DNA of 64,000 bases, from the NCBI RefSeq assembly GCF_006149005.1, contig NZ_VBSL01000005.1, forward strand, positions 62,338 to 126,337, written 5' to 3'. This DNA is from Larkinella sp. C7. GTDB taxonomy: Bacteria > Bacteroidota > Bacteroidia > Cytophagales > Spirosomataceae. Below are positions 52,458 through 59,566 of the stretch, piece after piece (within the stretch, counting starts at the first letter, position 1; every line of letters begins with the position of its first letter). Made by a program: the position numbers and the translations under genes. The notes below the pieces were generated by a model. The model did not search any database. It had not been told where the DNA came from and saw only the letters and a program-made list of their open reading frames with translations.

Positions 52458-53288
52458 ATGAAACCGCTTCTTCCCGAATCGTTTGGCATCAGCTACCAGG
52501 TTCTGTTCACCGTCCGGGTGCTGCACCGGTATTTCCTGGATTTTGGCACCACGCCTTTCGACACGACTGCGCCATCGGCTGAAGCACAAAAGAAAATCGG
52601 GCTGATCCGGCGGGTGTATGACGTCGCCCAATTCCTGGCTTTTCTGCCCGATGCCCCGACCCACCAACGCCTGAAAAACCAGCGGATGCTCTTCAAAAAA
52701 CAGGCTGACGGGTTTGCGGTGCTGGCAGCTACCGAAAATCCCCGAAGCCAAACGCCCTTCCTGCCCATTGCTTCGGGTCTGAAGTTCGCCTTCGCGGTGT
52801 ATCCGACCGATCCGTTTTTCATGCTCTATACGAACCTGACGCCCGAAGTCATGAACGAATTGAAACGGCCGGGTCGCGGTTTCCGGCTCAAAAACCGCAA
52901 TTCGTTGGCAGATCCGTCGGGAAACGTGCTGGATACCGGAGAAACAATTCGGATGGCCGATCTGGAAGACCAGCCACCGGAACATGCGGTGACCGGGCGG
53001 CTAGACCGCCCCCTGGGCTTCATCGAAATTGAGCACGCTCCCCCAACCCGCAGCCTGCTGACGGCGGAGGATGCGCTTCAGCCCTCGCTGACCTATACGC
53101 TGACGTTGCGAAACCGCACGACCCGCTGGCGGCTGAAAAACGATGCGCCCGGTGACTTTGCCGGCGAACACCAACTGGTGAAAAACGGACTGATTCCCGC
53201 AGTGAACGGCACAACCAGACTCGTCAATCCGACACCCGCTACCACCACCTTCGAAAACGACGGACACTTTTATTCCACGATTTACTAA
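52458..53288 (+). CDS. Unrecognised eCIS-operon protein
   Basis: A 276-residue soluble protein with no signal peptide, membrane helix or family that I can name. The N-terminal half is helical and basic (IGLIRRVYDVAQFLAFL, LKNQRMLFKKQADGF) and includes the strand-rich LKFAFAVYPTDPFFMLYTNL. The C-terminal half is beta-rich (GFIEIEHAPP, YTLTLRNRTTRWRL) and ends STIY. It sits between the cap and sheath genes, 24 bases before the sheath, so a structural role (cap adaptor, plug or collar) is more likely than an effector role. That is inference from position only. Confidence 0.65.
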   Translation: MKPLLPESFGISYQVLFTVRVLHRYFLDFGTTPFDTTAPSAEAQKKIGLIRRVYDVAQFLAFLPDAPTHQRLKNQRMLFKKQADGFAVLAATENPRSQTPFLPIASGLKFAFAVYPTDPFFMLYTNLTPEVMNELKRPGRGFRLKNRNSLADPSGNVLDTGETIRMADLEDQPPEHAVTGRLDRPLGFIEIEHAPPTRSLLTAEDALQPSLTYTLTLRNRTTRWRLKNDAPGDFAGEHQLVKNGLIPAVNGTTRLVNPTPATTTFENDGHFYSTIY

Positions 53289-53312
53289 ACCCCAGTCAAA
53301 CCTCTTCTGCTC

Positions 53313-55529
53313 ATGGCAAGTACACTCAATTTAGCGACGCTGAAAACCCCGGGCGTCTACATCGACGAGGTGTCGCTGTTCCCGCCATCCGTGGCCCAGG
53401 TCGAAACCGCCATTCCGGCGTTTATCGGCTACACCCGGTTTGCCGAAAAAGATGGCAAGGACATTACCGGTAAAGCGTTAAAAATCAAGTCGATGGTCGA
53501 TTACCGGACGTATTTCGGCGGAGGGCCGGATCGGGAAATTACGGTCAGTCTGGGCCCAACCAACGCCGTAAAAAGTGTCGATATGCAACCAGCCTGGTAC
53601 CTGCACGACAGCCTGATGCTGTTTTTTGCCAACGGCGGGGAGAAATGTTACATTATTTCGGTGGGCGGATACGATACCAACCCGGTTTCCCAGACCCACT
53701 TTACGGACGCCATCGACGAACTGAAAAAACACGACGAGCCGACTCTGCTCGTGATGCCCGACCTGATGCTACTGACCAACCCGGCTCACATTGCTGCGGT
53801 TCAACAGGCGGCCATCGACCATTGCAACAAGTTGCAGGATCGCTTCGCTATTCTGGATGTCAAGGTAAATGATCTGACCAAAACCACCGTTGACGATGCC
53901 GACATTACTGCTTTCCGGGGCAGCGTTTCCAACTTTCTGAAATACGGGGCGGCCTATTATCCCTGGCTCAAAACCTCTCTGCCGTTTGACATGAGCTTCG
54001 CCGGTTTGACGATCACCAAAGGCGGAAATCCAACCACATTGGGTGCACTTCTGGACCCGGGTGCCCCCAACAATGCCCTGCTGACCGAAGCGGATACCCT
54101 GGCAACCGACTGGTTTGCCGACGCAAAAGCCATTCAGAATGTGGCCGTTCCGGCGGTCGTGGACTACCAGGCTTCGGCGGATAAAGAAGCCAAAAAGACG
54201 TTCATCTCGGCCGCCATCACCGCTTTCGATGGCATGGATGCGGACACGGTTTTCAAAAACAAACCCGTTCAGGATGTGCTGAAAGCCTTTACCGATGCGG
54301 GCAATGCCGAATGGCTGGCGATCCAAAACGATACCACAGCGCTGGTGGTTACGGGCGATCCGGGCACCCATTCTACGGATGCCGCCATCGACGCGGTGTT
54401 TAACCGGCTGGTTGCCTACATCACACGATTCAAAACTGAGGCAAAAACCGCCCTTCCAGCCTTGCTGACGGCCAAACAGCTCGAAATCCAGCAGAAAATT
54501 CCGCTGTTTGCGCTGGTTCGCAAAGCCGAAACCCTCGTTGCCGATCAAACGATCGTCAATGACCTGGTGGAAAGCAGCACGACGGCGTATGAAGCCGCTG
54601 GCACAACGGCCACCAAGAAAACGGAGTTGCTGAAGGCTCTCAATGCGTTTAACGGCTCCCCCGCTGCACTGGCGTTTACGAATACCGACGTTCGGCTGAG
54701 CTACCAGGACTACACGGACCAGGCCACGCCTTCGGCCGCCGGGAAAAAACTGACCGATCTTCTGGCCAGTGCAACTGCCCTGACGGGTTCCAATGCGTCG
54801 GCTTACGACGACAAATTTGCGGAAGTGATGGGGTACATCGCTGAATTTCAGTCGCTCCTGACCGCACGACTGAAATCGCTGGAACTGGAAATGAAATCCA
54901 AAATTCCGGTCTATGCCGCCATCGTTGCGGCCACCGAAGCGCAGGGCATCATTCTGCCGCCCAGTGGTGCCGTAGCCGGGGTGTACGCCAGCGTCGACGA
55001 AAACCGGGGCGTCTGGAAAGCACCGGCCAATGTGGGCATCTCCAACGTCGTCGGGCCAACCGTTTTGATCACCGACTCCGACCAGGAAAACCTGAATGTC
55101 GATGTCGAAGGCGGCAAATCCATCAATGCCATCCGGTATTTTACGGGCAAAGGAACGCTTGTCTGGGGAGCGCGAACGCTGGCGGGTAACGACAACGAAT
55201 GGCGCTATGTCTCGGTTCGGCGGTTTTTCATCATGGTGGAAGAGTCGGTCAAGAAAGCCTCCGGCCAGTTTGTCTTTGAACCCAACGACGCCAATACGTG
55301 GGTGAAAGTCCGGGCCATGATCGAGAATTTCCTGACGCTGCAATGGCGGGCCGGGGCGCTGGCGGGCGTCAAACCCGAGCACGCCTTCTACGTCCGCGTT
55401 GGCCTGGGCCAAACCATGACCGCCCAGGACATCCTGAACGGTTTTCTGATCGTCGAAATCGGTATGGCGGTGGTTCGTCCGGCCGAATTCATTGTCTTAC
55501 GCTTCTCCCACAAAATGCAGGAATCTTAA
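53313..55529 (+). CDS. eCIS contractile sheath protein with large insertion
   Basis: A 738-residue sheath protein. The N-terminus KTPGVYIDEVSLFPPSVAQV and C-terminus RPAEFIVLRFSHKMQES are the interlocking ends of phage/eCIS sheaths, and VDENRGVWKAPANVGI (near 561-576) and AFYVRVGLGQTM (691-702) are core signatures. The sheath core is split by an insertion spanning about residues 245-530 that is helical and Ala/Thr/Leu-rich. Inside it, residues 295-408 and 436-546 are recognisable tandem copies (AF-G, F-N, TD, YI--F and LE---KIP recur in order). The insertion probably decorates the particle surface. Only one sheath gene is present, against three in Afp. Confidence 0.92.
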   Translation: MASTLNLATLKTPGVYIDEVSLFPPSVAQVETAIPAFIGYTRFAEKDGKDITGKALKIKSMVDYRTYFGGGPDREITVSLGPTNAVKSVDMQPAWYLHDSLMLFFANGGEKCYIISVGGYDTNPVSQTHFTDAIDELKKHDEPTLLVMPDLMLLTNPAHIAAVQQAAIDHCNKLQDRFAILDVKVNDLTKTTVDDADITAFRGSVSNFLKYGAAYYPWLKTSLPFDMSFAGLTITKGGNPTTLGALLDPGAPNNALLTEADTLATDWFADAKAIQNVAVPAVVDYQASADKEAKKTFISAAITAFDGMDADTVFKNKPVQDVLKAFTDAGNAEWLAIQNDTTALVVTGDPGTHSTDAAIDAVFNRLVAYITRFKTEAKTALPALLTAKQLEIQQKIPLFALVRKAETLVADQTIVNDLVESSTTAYEAAGTTATKKTELLKALNAFNGSPAALAFTNTDVRLSYQDYTDQATPSAAGKKLTDLLASATALTGSNASAYDDKFAEVMGYIAEFQSLLTARLKSLELEMKSKIPVYAAIVAATEAQGIILPPSGAVAGVYASVDENRGVWKAPANVGISNVVGPTVLITDSDQENLNVDVEGGKSINAIRYFTGKGTLVWGARTLAGNDNEWRYVSVRRFFIMVEESVKKASGQFVFEPNDANTWVKVRAMIENFLTLQWRAGALAGVKPEHAFYVRVGLGQTMTAQDILNGFLIVEIGMAVVRPAEFIVLRFSHKMQES

Positions 55530-55542
55530 CTCATAACCGATC

Positions 55543-55977
55543 ATGGCAGCAGTCTATCCATTACCCAAATTTCATTTTCAGGTTGAGTGGGGCGGAGTTC
55601 GCCTGGGATTCTCGGAAGTGACCGGTCTGAACGTCGAAACCGACGTGATCGAATACCGCGAGGGGGCATCGCCCGAGTACCACAAAATCAAAATGCCCGG
55701 TTTGCAGAAGTTTCCCAACATCACCCTGAAACGCGGGACGTTCAAAGCCGACAACGAATTTTTCAACTGGTGGAATACCGTGGCCCTGAACACCATCGAA
55801 CGTCGCAACCTGATTATCAGCCTGCTCAACGAGAATCACGAGCCGGTGGTGGTCTGGAAAGTCAAGCAGGCCTGGCCGTCGAAAGTGATGTCGGGCGATT
55901 TGAAAGCCGATGCCAACGAGGTGCTGATCGAAAGCATCGAACTGGTACACGAGGGGTTGACCATCCAGAACGAATAA
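55543..55977 (+). CDS. eCIS inner tube protein 1 (gp19-like)
   Basis: A 144-residue protein of the Phage_T4_gp19 family, the Hcp-like ring subunit of the inner tube. YPLPKFHFQVEW, FSEVTGLNVETDVIEYREG, LKRGTFKADNEFFNWW and ESIELVHEGL are all family signatures. Length and composition match Afp1/Pvc1, so this is probably the main tube subunit. It follows the sheath by 13 bases and precedes the second tube gene by three. Confidence 0.93.
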   Translation: MAAVYPLPKFHFQVEWGGVRLGFSEVTGLNVETDVIEYREGASPEYHKIKMPGLQKFPNITLKRGTFKADNEFFNWWNTVALNTIERRNLIISLLNENHEPVVVWKVKQAWPSKVMSGDLKADANEVLIESIELVHEGLTIQNE

Positions 55978-55980
55978 GGG

Positions 55981-56430
55981 ATGGCGGGGCTAGTCTATCC
56001 ACCGGTCGGCTTTCATTTTGTGGTGGAATTCGAACTTTTCCCGAAAACGGATCAGGACACCCGGTTTCAGGAAGTTACGGGGCTGAACGTCGAAATGCAG
56101 ATGGAAAGCATCCGGGAAGGGGGCGAAAACCGCTTTGAACACCAGTTGCCGGTTCGCACCAAATACAGCGATCTGGTGCTGAAACGGGGCCTTTTTGTGG
56201 GGTCAGACGTGTACCGATGGGCGAAAGACGCGTTCGAAAACTTTCAATTTCAACCCGTTAACCTGTTGGTAACGCTGCTCAACGATCAACACGCTCCGCT
56301 GGTTTCGTGGCATGTGGTCCATGCGTTGCCGAAAAAGTGGGACATCTCCGCTTTTAATGCCGAACAGAACACCATTGCCATCGAAACGCTGACGCTCACG
56401 TACCACTATTACACCACCATCCGAAACTGA
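55981..56430 (+). CDS. eCIS tube protein 2/tube initiator (gp19-like)
   Basis: A 149-residue paralogue of the preceding tube protein. VYPPVGFHFVVEFE, QEVTGLNVEMQMESIREGG, LVLKRGLFVGSDVYRW and ETLTLTYHYY align with it, but it is clearly diverged. In Afp and PVC a second, less abundant gp19 protein (Afp5/Pvc5) forms the first ring above the hub. The gene order here (main tube, second tube, small protein, LysM) supports the same role. It lies three bases before the DUF5908 gene. Confidence 0.9.
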   Translation: MAGLVYPPVGFHFVVEFELFPKTDQDTRFQEVTGLNVEMQMESIREGGENRFEHQLPVRTKYSDLVLKRGLFVGSDVYRWAKDAFENFQFQPVNLLVTLLNDQHAPLVSWHVVHALPKKWDISAFNAEQNTIAIETLTLTYHYYTTIRN

Positions 56431-56433
56431 ACC

Positions 56434-56598
56434 ATGCCCATTATTATTCGTGAACTGGTCATCACGGCCACGGTCGACGGCAATGCCGCCCGGCAGGTCA
56501 CCTCAGCCGCCACGCCACCCGCCGACGCGCAGAAGCAACTCGTCCGCCAGTGTGTCGAACAGGTGCTGGCTATTCTAAGGGAGAAAACCGAACGGTAA
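56434..56598 (+). CDS. Small eCIS protein, DUF5908 family
   Basis: A 54-residue protein starting three bases after the second tube gene. MPIIIRELVITATVDGN is the DUF5908 signature, and a helical C-terminus (QKQLVRQCVEQVLAILREK) follows. Proteins of this size and position (Afp6/Pvc6) are a constant part of eCIS operons, but their role in the particle is not established. It is easily missed because of its size. Confidence 0.8.
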   Translation: MPIIIRELVITATVDGNAARQVTSAATPPADAQKQLVRQCVEQVLAILREKTER

Positions 56599-56616
56599 AC
56601 CACAAACTGCTTATGT

Positions 56617-57315
56617 ATGCTGGGCGAACTGGTTAAAATGAAGCTAACGGGTTATCACGATGTTGGTTTTAAGGAACGAACGGGTGAGGAATACACGGCG
56701 GTGGTCAACCCCGAAACCTATACGCTGAACTACGAAATTCAGGCGAATCAGGAAAGTGCGGGCGGCACAAGCGCGAACCAGTCGACGTTCAACAAAATTG
56801 CCCCACGCAAGCTGGAGTTTGAATTTCTCTTTGACTCCACCGGTGCCCTGACGCCGACGGGAGCCGCCCCGCCCCGGTCGGTCGGCACCAGCCAGGGCGT
56901 TTGGGAGCAGGTGGAGCAGTTGAAGAAAACGTCGTTCGATTTCATCGGTGAAACCCACCAGCCGCCGTACGTCGAACTGGCGTGGGGAAAGTTGATTTTC
57001 AAGTGCAAAACCGAGAAAATCAACATTACCTACAAGCTGTTCAAACCCGATGGAACGCCCGTCCGCGCCATCGCCAAGGTCAGTTTTGTGGAGGTTATCA
57101 ACGATGAGCTTCGCAGCAAAAAAGAAAAAACCGCATCACCGGATCTGACCCACCTCCGCACCGTTCAGGAAGGCGATACGCTGCCGCTGATGTGCCACCA
57201 GATCTACGGCGATTCGACGCTCTACCGGGAAGTAGCCCGCGTGAACAAACTGGTGAATTTCAGAAAACTGGTAGCCGGACAACGGCTTTTCTTCCCACCC
57301 ATCGACAAACCGTAA
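56617..57315 (+). CDS. eCIS LysM hub/tube-adaptor protein (Afp7/Pvc7-like)
   Basis: A 232-residue protein. Residues 1-175 form a beta-rich domain (VKMKLTGYHDVGFKE, YTAVVNPETYTLNYEI) seen in phage tail-tube adaptor proteins. Residues about 185-230 are a LysM fold (TVQEGDTLPLMCHQIYGDSTLYREVARVN, then the LVAGQRLFFPP end), the usual C-terminus of Afp7/Pvc7 and phage gpU/X-type proteins. It should link the tube to the spike complex. The TAA is followed by a short CCGTAAA tandem repeat before the spike gene. Confidence 0.9.
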   Translation: MLGELVKMKLTGYHDVGFKERTGEEYTAVVNPETYTLNYEIQANQESAGGTSANQSTFNKIAPRKLEFEFLFDSTGALTPTGAAPPRSVGTSQGVWEQVEQLKKTSFDFIGETHQPPYVELAWGKLIFKCKTEKINITYKLFKPDGTPVRAIAKVSFVEVINDELRSKKEKTASPDLTHLRTVQEGDTLPLMCHQIYGDSTLYREVARVNKLVNFRKLVAGQRLFFPPIDKP

Positions 57316-57331
57316 ACCGTAAACCGTCCCC

Positions 57332-59089
57332 ATGCCCGAGAATCCGCGCATACTCGAAACCCCCGCCCCCCGCGACCTGCCCACTTACACCCTCTTCCTG
57401 GAAGAGCAGGCGCTGGAAACGTCGTTTCAGGTGTTGTCGATCCGGGTTCAGAAGGAGGTCAACCGGATTCCGACCGCCTACCTCACCCTGAAAGACGGCG
57501 ATCCGGCGTCCGGGAATTTTCCGGCCAGCAACGACAGCCGGTTTGTTCCCGGAAAAAAGCTGGAGATCAAGGCGGGGTATCACCAAACGGAGAAAACGAT
57601 TTTCAAGGGCATCCTGGTTCGGCAGGGAATCGAAGCCCAGTCGACCGGAACCACCCGACTAAACCTGCTCGCCAAAGACGTCTGGGTGAAAACGACACTC
57701 GTGCCGAAACGCCGGTATTTTACCGAAAAGAAGGATTCAGAAGCCGCCGAAGAAATCGCGCAGACGTATCGCGGTTTGGAAATCGACGCCGAGGACACCG
57801 GTTTTCAGCACGAGGAGCTGATTCAGTATGACGCCACGGACTGGGATTACCTCGTGATGCGCGCCGAAATCAACGGCAGGCTGTGCCTGACCGACGATGG
57901 AAAACTGACGATTCAAAAACCGGATTTTGACCAGGAACCGGTGGTCGAATTGCAATTCGGGGCCACCATGCTGGATTTCGACGCCGAGATGGACGCCCGC
58001 GATCAGGTTACGACGCTGAGAACCACCACCTGGAATTATGCCGACCAGGAACTGGCCGAAGCCGAAGCCGCCGAACCGACCGGAATCGAATCGGGAAACC
58101 TCTCGGCGCAGGACCTGGCCGAAGCGTTGACCGCCGAAGCGGTTTTTCAACACGGCGGAAAACTCGAAACGGAGGAGTTGCAGAGCTGGGCCGATGCCGC
58201 GCTGCTCAAACGCCGGATGGCCAAAATCCGGGGTCGGGTGCGGTTTTACGGCAATGCCGACGTCAAACCGGGTCTGATGATCAGCCTCGGCGGGCTGGGC
58301 GACCGTTACAATGGCAAGGTGTTCGTAACGGGCGTCAGTCACCAGTTGGCGGAAGGCAGTTGGGAAACGAACGTGCAGTTTGGACTGAGTCCGCAGTGGT
58401 TTGTGTCGGAAATGAACGTCGGCCAGCCGCCAGCCGCCGGGTTGTTGCCCGCTATGGGCGGTTTGCAGATTGGCGTGGTGACGGGTCTGGAAGGCGATGC
58501 AACGGGCGAGGAGCGGATTCTGGTACGCCTGCCAGTGATCGATCCGGCAGCCGAAGGCACTCGCGCCCGCGTCGCCAGCCTGGATGCGGGCCAGGAACGG
58601 GGCTTCTTCTTCCGGCCCGAAATCGGTGATGAGGTGGTGATCGGTTTTCTGAACAACGACCCGCGCGAGGCCGTGGTGCTGGGCGGTTTGCACAGTAGCC
58701 AGCATAAACTGCCGGAACCCTTTACCACCACCGACGACAACCACCGGAAAGGCTACGTTTCGCGCAGCAAACTGAAACTGGTTTTTGATGACGAGAAGAA
58801 AATCCTGACCATTGAAACCCCGGCCGGGAATCTGTTCAAACTGGATGAGGACACCAAAAGCATTACGCTACAGGATCAGAATGGCAACAAACTGATCCTG
58901 AACGACCAGGGAATTCAACTGGAAAGCAGCAAAGACCTGACGCTGAAAGCTGCCGGGAACGTCAAAATCGAAGGCGTCGGCGTGGAAGCGAAGGCTTCTG
59001 CCCAGTTTAAAGCCACCGGGTCGGCGGGTGTGGAAATGAGCAGTTCCGCCACGGCGGTTTTGAAAGGGTCAATCGTACAGATCAATTAA
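57332..59089 (+). CDS. eCIS spike protein, VgrG/gp27-gp5-like (Afp8/Pvc8)
   Basis: A 585-residue fusion. Residues about 15-370 form the phage late-control-D/gp27-like hub (VNRIPTAYLTLKDGDP, FVPGKKLEIKAGYH, LVMRAEINGRL, FVTGVSHQLAEGSWETNVQFGL). Residues about 390-460 form a gp5 OB-fold (QIGVVTGLEGD, RILVRLPVID, FRPEIGDEVVIGFLNNDPREAVVLGGLHS). The C-terminal 105 residues are short beta repeats (LKLVFDDEKKILTIETPAGN, SITLQDQNGNKLILN) forming the triangular needle. No effector domain is fused to the end. The next gene starts seven bases later, so the PAAR gene that sits nearby in Afp is not found in this stretch. Confidence 0.93.
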   Translation: MPENPRILETPAPRDLPTYTLFLEEQALETSFQVLSIRVQKEVNRIPTAYLTLKDGDPASGNFPASNDSRFVPGKKLEIKAGYHQTEKTIFKGILVRQGIEAQSTGTTRLNLLAKDVWVKTTLVPKRRYFTEKKDSEAAEEIAQTYRGLEIDAEDTGFQHEELIQYDATDWDYLVMRAEINGRLCLTDDGKLTIQKPDFDQEPVVELQFGATMLDFDAEMDARDQVTTLRTTTWNYADQELAEAEAAEPTGIESGNLSAQDLAEALTAEAVFQHGGKLETEELQSWADAALLKRRMAKIRGRVRFYGNADVKPGLMISLGGLGDRYNGKVFVTGVSHQLAEGSWETNVQFGLSPQWFVSEMNVGQPPAAGLLPAMGGLQIGVVTGLEGDATGEERILVRLPVIDPAAEGTRARVASLDAGQERGFFFRPEIGDEVVIGFLNNDPREAVVLGGLHSSQHKLPEPFTTTDDNHRKGYVSRSKLKLVFDDEKKILTIETPAGNLFKLDEDTKSITLQDQNGNKLILNDQGIQLESSKDLTLKAAGNVKIEGVGVEAKASAQFKATGSAGVEMSSSATAVLKGSIVQIN

Positions 59090-59096
59090 CGAAACG

Positions 59097-59555
59097 ATGG
59101 TATCGGAAAACGATTTTTTAGGCCGGGGCTGGAGCTTTCCTCCGGCATTCAATCCCCAGTCTTCGCCCAAAAGCGTGGCGATGACGGCGGGACTGGCCGA
59201 CATCGAGCGCAGTTTGCACATCCTGCTGACCACCCAGCCCGGCGAACGGCTGATGGTGCCCGATTTCGGTTGCGACCTGCAGGATATGCTCTTTGAACCG
59301 ATCAGTACGGCTTTGCAGGCGCGGGTGAAAGACCGCGTCGAAACGGCCATTCTGTATTTCGAGCCCCGAATCGATCCGCTTGATGTCACGATTGAAGAAC
59401 CGCCCGAACAGCCTGGCCTGCTGCTAATTACGGTCAACTACCGCGTTCGCAGCACCAACACCCGGTACAATTTTGTGTATCCGTTTTACAAAAACGAAGG
59501 AACCGAAATTCCGAATTCAGCCGACCCTTCCAGCCTGCCATCTTTTAGCCGTTAA
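59097..59555 (+). CDS. eCIS baseplate wedge protein, gp25-like (Afp9/Pvc9)
   Basis: A 152-residue GPW/gp25 family protein. GLADIERSLHILLTTQPGERLMVPDFGCDLQDMLFEP is the complete family core, including the E-P-R/G-E-R turn thought to nucleate sheath assembly. FEPRIDPLDVTIEE and VNYRVRSTNTRYNFVYPFY complete the domain. It is the inner baseplate component that contacts the first sheath ring. It is translationally close to both neighbours (7 and 11 bases). Confidence 0.93.
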   Translation: MVSENDFLGRGWSFPPAFNPQSSPKSVAMTAGLADIERSLHILLTTQPGERLMVPDFGCDLQDMLFEPISTALQARVKDRVETAILYFEPRIDPLDVTIEEPPEQPGLLLITVNYRVRSTNTRYNFVYPFYKNEGTEIPNSADPSSLPSFSR

Positions 59556-59566
59556 CAAACCGCCCC

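Noticed and set aside
53769-55412. 547-codon open frame antisense to the sheath gene
   Set aside because: It mirrors the codon bias of the sheath gene, its translation is Arg/Gly/Phe-rich without any recognisable motif, and the sense frame is an unambiguous sheath.
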